A stretch of DNA of 64,000 nucleotides from Paenibacillus sp. DCT19. GTDB taxonomy: Bacteria > Bacillota > Bacilli > Paenibacillales > Paenibacillaceae. A program made the translations under genes and the position numbers. The stretch lies in NCBI RefSeq assembly GCF_003268635.1, contig NZ_CP029639.1:748501-812500 (forward strand), read 5' to 3'. Every line of letters starts with the position of its first letter. Position 1 is the first letter of the stretch. The notes below the pieces were generated by a model. The model made no database searches. It saw nothing but the letters and a program-made list of their open reading frames with translations, and was not told the origin of the DNA. Shown one piece after another: positions 18,822 through 27,128 of this stretch.

Positions 18822-19145
18822 ATGGGATTTCAGACTGAATTCAATTCTGTATGCAAATTCAAAAGCGAACAAGAACTATTCGAACTACTTGAATATGGCC
18901 GTGGCAAAATGGTAAAACAAGGCTTCCGGGTATTCCCTACCGGACAGAAAGTCATTGCGTACACACCGGACAATGTGGCGGTTGCCATCGTGAAGATTGT
19001 CGCTTCCATTGCGGAGATTAACTTCCAAAATCAAGAGGTGACCGAAGTAGAGATGCAACTCATCCGTAAATTAACGGAAGAAGAGTCACGCATCCAGACT
19101 GCACTTGCCGACGAGATGTTCTTTGGAGAGCAGGTGCAGGGTTAA
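18822..19145 (+). CDS. Conserved hypothetical protein, 107 aa
   Basis: A small cytoplasmic alpha/beta protein that I cannot name. It begins MGFQTEFNSVCKFKSEQELF, has a central strand-rich part (GFRVFPTGQKVIAY, VAVAIVKIVASIAEINF) and a charged helical C-terminus (LIRKLTEEESRIQTALADE). The opening FN and the RVFP segment recall short Bacillus proteins of unknown function, but I cannot confirm this. AAGGAGG lies close before the ATG. It sits between ddl and uvsE on the same strand. Confidence 0.75.
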   Translation: MGFQTEFNSVCKFKSEQELFELLEYGRGKMVKQGFRVFPTGQKVIAYTPDNVAVAIVKIVASIAEINFQNQEVTEVEMQLIRKLTEEESRIQTALADEMFFGEQVQG

Positions 19146-19272
19146 TCAACCGATTTGGTGCCTGAGCGATTATGGTCTTTCGTTTAGGGTAAAACTTGGT
19201 TATATACAAGTTGGCAAAGCTCGGCGTATATCAGTCGGGCAGAATTGCCGCCCATAGAGAGGAAGAACCTTC

Positions 19273-20274
19273 ATGCTCGTGCGTTTTGGTTACGTGGCTA
19301 TGTCTGTGCTTGTGGAGAATGCTTCACCGTCGCGCACAATGACCATGGCCAGCTTCAAAAAGATCGACGACAGGCAAGCAGCCATTCGTAAGCTGGAACG
19401 GATCGCGGCTGAGAATCTACACAATACGTTACGATTACTCAGACATAATCGCGGGAGTCATATTCATGTCTATCGTTTCTCCTCCAAATTAATTCCGCTC
19501 GCAACGCATGAGGATCTAAGTGATTGGGATCCATTTCCGGCACTAAAATCTGATTTTGCTGCAATAGGTGAATTTGTGAAAGAGAACGAGATGCGTGTAT
19601 CGTTTCACCCGGATCATTTTACGGTACTCAGTACACCTCGTGAGGAAGTGCTACGTAATTCGATCAAGGATCTGCGCCATCATGTGCGGATGCTGGATGC
19701 AATGGGTCTGAATGCAACTGCCAAGAACAATATACATATTGGTGGTGCATATGGGGACAAGCCTTCTGCAGCACTTCGTTTTGAAGAGAACTTTATGAAG
19801 CTGGACAGGGATATTCAAGAGCGGATTACGCTCGAAAATGATGATAAAACTTTCAATGTGCCTGAAACTCTTGCGGTGTGTGAACATTTGGGGTTACCGA
19901 TGGTACTGGATATTCATCATCAGTGGGTCAACAACGAAGGGGAAAAGCCTTGGGAGCTGTGGCCTAATATTTTGAAAACATGGACGTCACCACTTGCACA
20001 GGCAGATTCTCCAGCGGATCGCCCACTCCCACCTAAGATTCACGTATCTAGCCCGAAGAGTGAGAAAGACCTGCGTGGTCATGCGGACGGGGTAGAGGTT
20101 GAGCCATTGCTGGACTTTTTAAGGCACATTGCTGCAGATACCCCTGCGCTGGATGTCATGATTGAGGCCAAACGTAAAGATGAAGCATTGGTTCAGTTGA
20201 TGCAGAAGCTAGCATTCTATCACGAAGAGGGTGTGGAATGGGTGGACGAGTCAACGGTCATTATTCATCCCTAA
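19273..20274 (+). CDS. uvsE: UV damage endonuclease UvsE
   Basis: 333-residue TIM-barrel DNA repair enzyme that cuts 5' of UV photoproducts independently of UvrABC. The start VRFGYVAMSV, the strand MRVSFHPDHFTVL, HIGGAYGDK, LENDDKTF and VLDIHHQW carry the conserved His, Glu and Asp metal ligands. The length fits the UvsE/UVDE family, which in Bacillus is linked to spore UV resistance. A GAGAGGAAG site precedes the ATG. A palindromic repeat element follows the gene before the next coding region. Confidence 0.95.
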   Translation: MLVRFGYVAMSVLVENASPSRTMTMASFKKIDDRQAAIRKLERIAAENLHNTLRLLRHNRGSHIHVYRFSSKLIPLATHEDLSDWDPFPALKSDFAAIGEFVKENEMRVSFHPDHFTVLSTPREEVLRNSIKDLRHHVRMLDAMGLNATAKNNIHIGGAYGDKPSAALRFEENFMKLDRDIQERITLENDDKTFNVPETLAVCEHLGLPMVLDIHHQWVNNEGEKPWELWPNILKTWTSPLAQADSPADRPLPPKIHVSSPKSEKDLRGHADGVEVEPLLDFLRHIAADTPALDVMIEAKRKDEALVQLMQKLAFYHEEGVEWVDESTVIIHP

Positions 20275-20329
20275 ATGCCAAAAGAGGCTTAGGCAACTAG
20301 AAACTTTAACGCTGGTGAGGCGTATACTT

Positions 20330-20525
20330 TTGAGAGGTTGTTCAACAAGTACGCTTTTGATTACGAAGGATGCCATGCGGCATGCGGCATCATCAACATC
20401 GAATATGGAATTCAGCCGAAATGTCCGTTGCTCACGTAGTCACCCTACGCTCCGCTACTCCATTTCTAGCTTCATTCCATCTTCTTGGTACTGAAAACCG
20501 TACTTTTTGAATACGTACTTGGACA
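20330..20525. repeat. Long palindromic repeat element (MITE-like)
   Basis: A near-perfect inverted repeat: the 32 bases from TTCAACAAGTACG (20341-20372) match the reverse complement of 20478-20511 with few differences, and the match continues inward (GAATATGGAATTCAGCC against GAAGATGGAATGAAGC). The whole 180 bp could fold into one long hairpin. It has no open frame of note and fills the uvsE-to-phosphatase gap. It does not resemble the 10.4/43.9 kb repeat. Confidence 0.7.
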
Positions 20526-20562
20526 GTATTTTAATTTTTCGTAGATTGATATAGAAAGTAGA

Positions 20563-21435
20563 GTGAACGCTTTGAATGAGAAGGAAAAGACACCTTATGT
20601 CGTGACAAGCAAAAGCTATACTGCCGTCGCCATCAATGCAGCTTCCAAAGCTGGAGAGTGGATCAAGAGTCGCCTTGGAACGGTAAGTGAACTTGGAATC
20701 AAGTATTCTCCGCAAGATCTGGTAACCGAAGTGGATAAAGGAGCGGAACAGATGATCCGCCGCCTCATTCTTACCCATTTTCCAGAGCATGCTATTCTGG
20801 GTGAAGAGGGCGTGGAGCCAGGACCTGAAGCTTCGGCTAGAGCACTCCAAGAGATCCAAGATGAAGAGTACCTCTGGATTGTTGACCCTGTGGATGGTAC
20901 GACCAACTTCGTGCATGGATTTCCGTTCTTTTCGGTATCTATTGCATTAGCGCATCGTGGTGAAGTTATTGTAGGTGTTATCTACGATCCTTCACGGGAT
21001 GAATTATTTGTAGCTGAAAAAGGAAAAGGCGCTTACGTTCATGGTAATCGTATGGGCGTATCTGGAGAGCAAGAGCTGGCACATAGCCTTGTTGCGGTTG
21101 GCTTCCCTGCTGATCCTAACTATACTCTGCCGATTAATATGGCTGCTGTACAGGCACTTGCACCACAGGTGCGTAACTTACGTGCTGGCGGTTCGGCTGC
21201 ATTACATCTGGCTTATGTTGCTGCGGGAAGACTCAGCGCTTATACGGAAATCGGACTGAAACCATGGGATATTGCAGCAGGCGCATTGCTCGTTGCTGAG
21301 TCTGGTGGCACAATCACAGATACGGTTGGAACACCGTACGATCTGTCTGTTAGCCACATCGTAGCAAGTAATGGCAAAATTCATGACGCCCTGACAGGTG
21401 TACTGAAGGAAGCCAAAGCTACAGGCATGGAGTAA
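20563..21435 (+). CDS. suhB: Inositol monophosphatase family protein
   Basis: 290-residue magnesium-dependent phosphatase of the IMPase/SuhB family. Metal-binding motifs are present in order: ILGEEGVEPG, DPVDGTTNFVHGFPFFSVSIA and the C-terminal PWDIAAGALLVAESGG. Substrates in this family include inositol-1-phosphate, fructose-1,6-bisphosphate, histidinol phosphate and PAP, so the exact role is not fixed. The start is GTG at 20563 with only a weak ribosome site; a TTG three codons later is also possible. Upstream is the palindromic element; downstream, 109 bases on, is a small acidic protein. Confidence 0.9.
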   Translation: MNALNEKEKTPYVVTSKSYTAVAINAASKAGEWIKSRLGTVSELGIKYSPQDLVTEVDKGAEQMIRRLILTHFPEHAILGEEGVEPGPEASARALQEIQDEEYLWIVDPVDGTTNFVHGFPFFSVSIALAHRGEVIVGVIYDPSRDELFVAEKGKGAYVHGNRMGVSGEQELAHSLVAVGFPADPNYTLPINMAAVQALAPQVRNLRAGGSAALHLAYVAAGRLSAYTEIGLKPWDIAAGALLVAESGGTITDTVGTPYDLSVSHIVASNGKIHDALTGVLKEAKATGME

Positions 21436-21477
21436 GTGAATTAAAATCATGTATTCTTGAATACGTTGAAGGCAACT

Positions 21478-21520
21478 GAGGATAACAGCGATCAGAAGAT
21501 TGTTCTGTTCACGAAGTGAA
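21478..21520. repeat. Partial, diverged copy of the 10.4/43.9 kb repeat
   Basis: GGATAACAGCGATCAGAAGA and the following TTGTTCTGTTCACGAAGTG match the right part of the two complete elements (GGATAACAGCGATCGGAAGG...TTATTCTGTCATCGGAGTG). The left part and the terminal repeats are missing, so it is probably a remnant. Confidence 0.5.
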
Positions 21521-21544
21521 ATTCAATCAAAGGAGCGAATACCA

Positions 21545-21832
21545 ATGGATGAATCCAAAGAACTGGAACAACGGCTCAGAGATATGCTGATGGAAGGGGA
21601 CATGGAGGACTCCGGCGACGCCGATCAGCGTGAACACCAATTGATTCCTCCCAAATATGAAGTGCGGATTCAGACGGAACGCGACCCCATTGTCGAAGAA
21701 ACGTTAAAATTTCGGCAATTAGCACGTGAAGTAGATGATCGTTATGATCGTTATCTGGAGCGAGCTACTGGGAACAAATCTGACACAATGGATTCCAACC
21801 ATTCTAACGATCCGGATCCGTCGCAAACTTAA
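21545..21832 (+). CDS. Small acidic hypothetical protein, 95 aa
   Basis: A highly charged protein (many Asp, Glu, Arg) without cysteine or membrane segment, probably helical in the middle (KFRQLAREVDDRYDRYLERA) with a disordered Ser/Asp/Asn tail. The ATG at 21545 has AAAGGAG upstream; the frame opens earlier at 21500 without a ribosome site. I do not recognise the family. It may be cotranscribed with the upstream inositol monophosphatase gene. Confidence 0.7.
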   Translation: MDESKELEQRLRDMLMEGDMEDSGDADQREHQLIPPKYEVRIQTERDPIVEETLKFRQLAREVDDRYDRYLERATGNKSDTMDSNHSNDPDPSQT

Positions 21833-21856
21833 CCAACGACCAATGAATATATGAAC

Positions 21857-21895
21857 GAAATAACAGGTTATCCCGCCAGGGAAGCCTGTTATTTC
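21857..21895 (+). terminator. Hairpin after the 95-aa gene, probable terminator
   Basis: GAAATAACAGG pairs with CCTGTTATTTC across a 17-base loop, 25 bases after the stop. The T run after the stem is short, so efficiency is uncertain. Confidence 0.55.
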
Positions 21896-22031
21896 ATGTG
21901 CATCACCAGTATTTGGGACAATCACTACTTTATAATGATAGAATAGAATCACACGCACTTATGTCATTAAAGTGACTGATATTTTATATAATCGTGTAAA
22001 TGATAGATTCGCAAAAGGAGTGTTAACGAGA

Positions 22032-23360
22032 ATGAAGCGTAAACGTACATGGGGAAATACAGCAGCAGGATTAACAGCGAGTATGTTAGCCGGAATGTTG
22101 CTCTTAGCATCATCTGCATTGCCTGCATATGCAGCAGAGGCGGGTACAAGCACATTACCAGCGAGCACAAGCGAAGCATCCTTGCCAGCGAAGAAAGACG
22201 CAGTCGCGGTAACGAAGGAGTTTCGTATCGTAACCTTGGGAGATTCCATCACTGTAGGATACGAGCCTAATCTCAAACAGCAAGACCAGCCATATGGTTA
22301 TGTAGAACGTTTGCAGGAGCAAGGCTTGCTTCATGGCCGTACACAAGTGGATAACTACGGTATTGCTGGTTTGAAGAGTAGTGGTCTGAAGACATTCACG
22401 ACGGCAATCAAAGAAGGCAAAACGCTCACGTCAGAAGGGATTCAACCAAGTCTGCCAGACCCAAGAGCAGGACAGATTGGAGCGAATACCGCTGCCATTC
22501 GGGAGAGTATTGCTCAAGCGAATCTAGTAGCCATTACAATTGGCGGTAATGACGTATCGGAGTTGCTTGGTACAGCCAACAAGATGAGTGATCAGGAACT
22601 GCAAGAGAAGGTCAAAGAATTACTTACAACCTATACAGCGAATATTAATGCAACGATCACTGATATTCATGAGATTAACCCGGCAGCCCGAATTGTGATT
22701 GCTGATCAATATCAACCGATGCCAGAAGTAGCAGGTAAGGAGCTTTATGCTAAGCTCATGGAGGCATCCAAAGGCTTCACAACAACGATTGATGGGATTG
22801 CAGCTCAATTTACGGCCCAAGGGGTCAACGTACAAGTAGCTCATGTAGCGAAAGAGTTTATTGGTGGCGAAGGTACGATGACACATATGATCAGAGATCG
22901 TGATTTCCACCCGAATCAATTGGGATATGCATCGATTGCTGAAGTGTTTTCCAAAACCATCTGGGGCAACTATACCAAATTGACAGCTCCAGCAGCAGGC
23001 GAGCCGATGAACATTATCGTCAGCGGCAAAACGCTCAACACACCGTACAAACCGATCATCCGCAGCGGCAAAAACTTTGTAGCCATTCAGGATATCGTGA
23101 ATGCGGTTGGTGCAACAACGGTTTGGGATAACAAAACGTCTACCGCTACAATTACGTATGGTGATCGCAAGGTTGCTGTGAAGATTGGTGCAAATGCGGT
23201 TCTAGTTAACGGAGCATCGGTGAAAGTGGACACACCTGCCTTCCTGAACAAAGTAGGCAAAGAGTCCAAAACATACGTACCTCTTGCTATGGTAGCAGAA
23301 GGTCTTGGATTTGACGTGCAGTATCTAGCGAAGCTAAAAACAGTATTTGTGAATCCGTAA
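22032..23360 (+). CDS. Secreted SGNH/GDSL esterase with copper-amine-oxidase-like stalk domain
   Basis: 442 residues. A signal peptide (basic start, hydrophobic 15-30, cleavage near AYAAEA) is followed by an SGNH hydrolase domain: block I GDSITVGYEPN with the catalytic Ser, block III GGNDVSE, and block V DRDFHPNQLGY with the Asp and His. The last 110 residues (from IIVSGKTLNTPYKP) form a copper amine oxidase N-like domain, common in Paenibacillus exported proteins and probably a wall or surface attachment module. The ATG at 22032 has AAAGGAG upstream; the frame extends 20 codons further without a ribosome site. Substrate is likely a lipid or acetylated glycan but cannot be told. A strong terminator follows. 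Confidence 0.9.
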   Translation: MKRKRTWGNTAAGLTASMLAGMLLLASSALPAYAAEAGTSTLPASTSEASLPAKKDAVAVTKEFRIVTLGDSITVGYEPNLKQQDQPYGYVERLQEQGLLHGRTQVDNYGIAGLKSSGLKTFTTAIKEGKTLTSEGIQPSLPDPRAGQIGANTAAIRESIAQANLVAITIGGNDVSELLGTANKMSDQELQEKVKELLTTYTANINATITDIHEINPAARIVIADQYQPMPEVAGKELYAKLMEASKGFTTTIDGIAAQFTAQGVNVQVAHVAKEFIGGEGTMTHMIRDRDFHPNQLGYASIAEVFSKTIWGNYTKLTAPAAGEPMNIIVSGKTLNTPYKPIIRSGKNFVAIQDIVNAVGATTVWDNKTSTATITYGDRKVAVKIGANAVLVNGASVKVDTPAFLNKVGKESKTYVPLAMVAEGLGFDVQYLAKLKTVFVNP

Positions 23361-23380
23361 CCGTTACTTCGCATCCGAAT

Positions 23381-23436
23381 AGACAGATGGTCTCCCTTAT
23401 TTCCATAGGGGAAACCTCTGTCTATTTGTCTTTTTC
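23381..23436 (+). terminator. Intrinsic terminator after the SGNH esterase
   Basis: AGACAGATGGT and ACCTCTGTCT form an interrupted stem with inner TCCC/GGGG pairing, followed by a T-rich run (ATTTGTCTTTTT). Confidence 0.8.
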
Positions 23437-23591
23437 TAGGCACATCGTGAATAGATTGTTTCATGTCTCCAAAAGTTGAATAAATATGACTTGTCATCTG
23501 ACCATGGATGTGTAAATATGAAAATAACTTACAGTAGTTATACACGCCATAAGAAGCATCGTACCCTTTTCCAGTCAAAGGAGCGCGTTGG

Positions 23592-25379
23592 ATGAGGAAA
23601 ATTAAGAACGCTTTCATGACGTTGCCGATACAACACAAAACCATTCTTCTCATCGGGCTTTTGATGTTGGTCAGCTTCACCTTTTATGTCTCTGTCCTGC
23701 GATATGTCTTCAGCATCTATGACCGACAGATTTACGAGAAATCATCACAGGTTCTTAATATGTCTTCTGTAGGCATCGAGAATCAGCTTCGCGAGATCGC
23801 AAATCTATCCTTCAAAGTCATGTCAGACGAACCGCTACAGCAATACCTGTTACAGTTGGAGAAGGCGGAGACGGGATACGAGAAGAACGGTCTGCGCAAG
23901 AAAATCACGAATCGACTTGTAGCTTATGCTGGTTCAGAGAAATACGTGTACTCTATGATATTTATTGATAATGATAAAAACATTATGGCTGCGGGAAACC
24001 GGGAAGGTGTCTCTGAATCGATGCAGAACGAGCTGGTTGTGCTCGGTGAGCAGCATTCAGGTGCAAACGCATGGTATACCGGCGGGGATCGTCAAGCGAG
24101 GTTGTTGTCGGTGAGACAGGTAAAATCCTTCATCGGGGGTGCGTTTACGCTCGATAAGCTGGGGACATTAGTGATTCGTGTTCGGTTGGATCGTATTGTC
24201 CAGGATCAGATGCAGCATCCGGCAGAGGATTCTCAGCTACTCATTACAGATGGCAAAGAAGTCATCTATCCAACTGAACCCTCAGTCAGTGAATCCGAAA
24301 TCGAGTCGGAGCTGAAACGCATTCAGCCGTATGGCATTGCTACGTTTGAACAGGGAAGGAATTTTGTTGCGCGTGCTCACTCCTCCTACACGGATTGGGT
24401 ATACCTGTATATGACGCCCTTTGATCAGATGTTTAAACAGGTTCAATTTGTCAAACAGCTGGTAACGGTTATTTTCATTGTCATATTCCTGGCGGCACTT
24501 GTATTCGGATTCCGGTTCTCGCGTAGCATTACTCAGCCTATTGCTCATCTAATCAAGAAAATGCGTAATATCGAAAAGGGTGATCTCGACAAGCTGGAGG
24601 AAGCTGCACTCGGTGATATTCCCTCTTCCCCGCAAAATGAGGTCGGCTTGTTACATCGAACCTTCAAAATGATGCTGCAGCGCATCCGTGAATTGATTGA
24701 TGAGAATTATGCCAAGCAGCTCGTGATCCGTGAGACAGAGTTGAAAGCGCTTCAGGCACAGATCAACCCTCATTTCTTATATAACACGCTTGAATCGATC
24801 AATTGGCTCGCCAAAGTTCAGAAACAACGTCAAATCTCTGAAATGGTGGAGGCGCTGGGGTTTTTGTTACGAAGCTCTGTGAACATGTCTGAAAAATGGA
24901 TAACGCTCGAAAGGGAATTGGATATCGTTCGCAGCTATGTGACCATCCAGCGTACACGTTTTGAGGAAAGGCTGGATTTTGACATGGAGATTGCTCCTGA
25001 AGTGGGGACAGCTCGGATTCCGAAGCTGACATTACAACCTCTTGTGGAGAACGCCATTCATTATGCACTGGAGCCAAGCATAGATCCTTGCCGTATTCGT
25101 ATCCGAGCGAGGGCAGAGGGAGATAAGGTAATTATTGAAGTGGAGGATGATGGCCCGGGAATGACAGCTGAGTTCCTACAACAATTGCAGGAGGGGCAGA
25201 TTCAGACAAGAGGGCAGGGCATTGGGTTATCTAACATTCAAGAACGGATCAGACTGACCTTCGGTGATGAAGGCACAATGGTCATGAGCAGCAGCCCTGG
25301 ATCAGGAACTGTAGTATCGATCAGCATACCTTGGATTAGAGAGGACGATGACGATGTACAAAGTGATGCTCGTAGATGA
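23592..25379 (+). CDS. YesM-like sensor histidine kinase
   Basis: 595 residues. Membrane helices at about 17-37 and 285-305 enclose a large extracellular sensing region (about 40-283), followed by HAMP, the His_kinase domain with the phospho-His near residue 394 in QINPHFLYNTLESINW, and a HATPase with the GQGIGLSNIQERI box. This is the YesM/LytS-like class that senses extracellular sugars or oligosaccharides in Bacillus and Paenibacillus. AAAGGAG precedes the ATG. Its stop overlaps the start of the YesN-like regulator, and a sugar ABC transporter follows, so it likely senses the same glycan. Confidence 0.93.
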   Translation: MRKIKNAFMTLPIQHKTILLIGLLMLVSFTFYVSVLRYVFSIYDRQIYEKSSQVLNMSSVGIENQLREIANLSFKVMSDEPLQQYLLQLEKAETGYEKNGLRKKITNRLVAYAGSEKYVYSMIFIDNDKNIMAAGNREGVSESMQNELVVLGEQHSGANAWYTGGDRQARLLSVRQVKSFIGGAFTLDKLGTLVIRVRLDRIVQDQMQHPAEDSQLLITDGKEVIYPTEPSVSESEIESELKRIQPYGIATFEQGRNFVARAHSSYTDWVYLYMTPFDQMFKQVQFVKQLVTVIFIVIFLAALVFGFRFSRSITQPIAHLIKKMRNIEKGDLDKLEEAALGDIPSSPQNEVGLLHRTFKMMLQRIRELIDENYAKQLVIRETELKALQAQINPHFLYNTLESINWLAKVQKQRQISEMVEALGFLLRSSVNMSEKWITLERELDIVRSYVTIQRTRFEERLDFDMEIAPEVGTARIPKLTLQPLVENAIHYALEPSIDPCRIRIRARAEGDKVIIEVEDDGPGMTAEFLQQLQEGQIQTRGQGIGLSNIQERIRLTFGDEGTMVMSSSPGSGTVVSISIPWIREDDDDVQSDARR

Positions 25380-26907
25380 TGAGCGTGTCATTCTAGAGGG
25401 GATTTCCCAGGTGGTCGATTGGGCAGCGGCAGGCACGGAGCTGGTGGATACGGCGAGAAATGGGATCGAAGCATTGGATAAAATCGGGCAATCCCGACCT
25501 GACATTGTCATTACGGACATTTCAATGCCAGGTTTAGATGGTCTTGGACTTATTGAAAAGGCGTCTGAGGCCTACCCTGATCTGCGGTTTATTATGTTGT
25601 CAGGTTATAAGGAGTTCGAATATGCCCGCAGAGCTATGCAATATGGGGTGAAGCATTATCTGCTTAAACCTTGTAATGAAAACCAGATACATGATGCCAT
25701 TTCAGAGCTGCTACAGGAACAGCAGGTTGCCCAGGTGAAGGAGCATGTAGCGGGAGAGATGAAGCAACGACTGCAACGGGTTCTTCCACATGTGAAAGAA
25801 CAGTTTCTGCTAGAATTCATGACAAATCGAACCTATGGGCCAGGGGATCTGGAATATTATCAGGAGCTGTTCGATCTGGAGCTTGAGGATACTGAAGTGC
25901 GCCTGTTGCTGTTCCGAATTGCAGATGAGCATGATTACAGTCATTTATTTGCAATCAAGAATATCGCGAACGATCTTCTCCCACATGTCATGTTAAGTAC
26001 AACGATTGAAGGAAAGCTATTGATTTTGCTGAAGGATTCCGCTGATGCAGCTCCATTACAGGAAAGTATCGAAGAAGTTCGGGCTACATTTACCCGCTTG
26101 TATAAATTACAGGTGACTGCTGCACTGAGCGAAGCAGATCGAATGATTCAGGCTCGGCGTTTGTTCCGTGAAGCACTGCAATGTCTGAATCATCGCTTTT
26201 TCATTGGAGAAGGGAAGCTCATTACGAAGAACGACCTTGTATTAGCGGGGGAACGTGAAGGTATTCATGTGGAACAGGATGCTGATCAATTGTGTCAATT
26301 AATCAAGTCGGGGAATGCCGAAGAAACAGCATCTGAAGTAGATCGTCTGTTTGATCTGTTATCAGAGCATCAGCTGGAGATTGAGGTTACTCGCTCTTAC
26401 GTGGTGCAATTGTATTCGGCAATGATTCAAGTCTGTCCGCCCGAAGAGGCGACGGAATTCACTCAGCGGATGGCAGAGCTGTCTCATATTGATACGTTAT
26501 CTGGTCTGAAATCCTTTGTATCCAGCAGTGCGGCTCGGTTAACCTCGGGTTACTACAAGAATCATATTAGTCGTCAATCTTCGGCGGTGGAGAAAATGAT
26601 GGATATCGTAGATCGTCATTACGGTGAAGCGGATCTCTCGCTCAATGGCGTAGCACATCAGATGTTATATATGAACCCGGACTACTTGGGGAAAATATTT
26701 AAAAAGGTGACCGGTGAGAATTTCTCCAACTATGTGAATCGTCTGCGGATTGAACGGGCGTGTGACCATATTCGCAGAGGCGGGGATGTAAAAGTATTTG
26801 AGCTTGCCGAATTATTCGGCTTCGGCGGCAATTCTCAATATTTCAGTCAGGTGTTCAAAAAGTGGACGGGAATGACACCGACTGAATTCCGTAGATCCGG
26901 CACGTAA
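25354..26907 (+). CDS. YesN-like response regulator with AraC DNA-binding domain
   Basis: 517 residues. The receiver domain (1-120) has phospho-Asp55 in IVITDISMPG and Lys in YLLKPCNE. A middle region of unknown fold follows, then a C-terminal AraC/XylS pair of helix-turn-helix motifs (about 415-515; DLSLNGVAHQMLYMNPDYLGKIFKK). The second ATG (25354) fits the GAGAGG site better than the ATG at 25348. It overlaps the kinase gene by 26 bases and should activate the ABC transporter operon that begins 220 bases downstream. Confidence 0.93.
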   Translation: MYKVMLVDDERVILEGISQVVDWAAAGTELVDTARNGIEALDKIGQSRPDIVITDISMPGLDGLGLIEKASEAYPDLRFIMLSGYKEFEYARRAMQYGVKHYLLKPCNENQIHDAISELLQEQQVAQVKEHVAGEMKQRLQRVLPHVKEQFLLEFMTNRTYGPGDLEYYQELFDLELEDTEVRLLLFRIADEHDYSHLFAIKNIANDLLPHVMLSTTIEGKLLILLKDSADAAPLQESIEEVRATFTRLYKLQVTAALSEADRMIQARRLFREALQCLNHRFFIGEGKLITKNDLVLAGEREGIHVEQDADQLCQLIKSGNAEETASEVDRLFDLLSEHQLEIEVTRSYVVQLYSAMIQVCPPEEATEFTQRMAELSHIDTLSGLKSFVSSSAARLTSGYYKNHISRQSSAVEKMMDIVDRHYGEADLSLNGVAHQMLYMNPDYLGKIFKKVTGENFSNYVNRLRIERACDHIRRGGDVKVFELAELFGFGGNSQYFSQVFKKWTGMTPTEFRRSGT

Positions 26908-26940
26908 CAATTGCACACCGATCCTGTGGTGACAATATGG

Positions 26941-26989
26941 GGAGGACGAACAGTGCCATGAGGGGCAATGTCGTCCTCCTCTGTTTTTT
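26941..26989 (+). terminator. Intrinsic terminator after the YesN-like gene
   Basis: GGAGGACGA and TCGTCCTCC form a 9 bp stem, followed after CTG by TTTTTT. It separates the two-component genes from the ABC transporter operon. Confidence 0.85.
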
Positions 26990-27058
26990 GAACCAACAAG
27001 ACGGATTTGTGTATTCAACTCTGCGCGTACATTTGCGAAAATGACAGTATCAAGTTTG

Positions 27059-27072
27059 TGAAAGCGTTATCA
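27059..27072 (+). promoter_or_regulatory. CcpA catabolite-responsive element (cre)
   Basis: TGAAAGCGTTATCA matches the cre consensus TGWAARCGYTWWCW at every position. It lies 57 bases before the start of the sugar-binding protein, where bound CcpA would repress the operon when preferred sugars are present. Confidence 0.75.
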
Positions 27073-27128
27073 GGAAAGAAAAGGTAACCCGTTCACACAA
27101 CCATATCAACATAAAAGGGGAGATTGGC

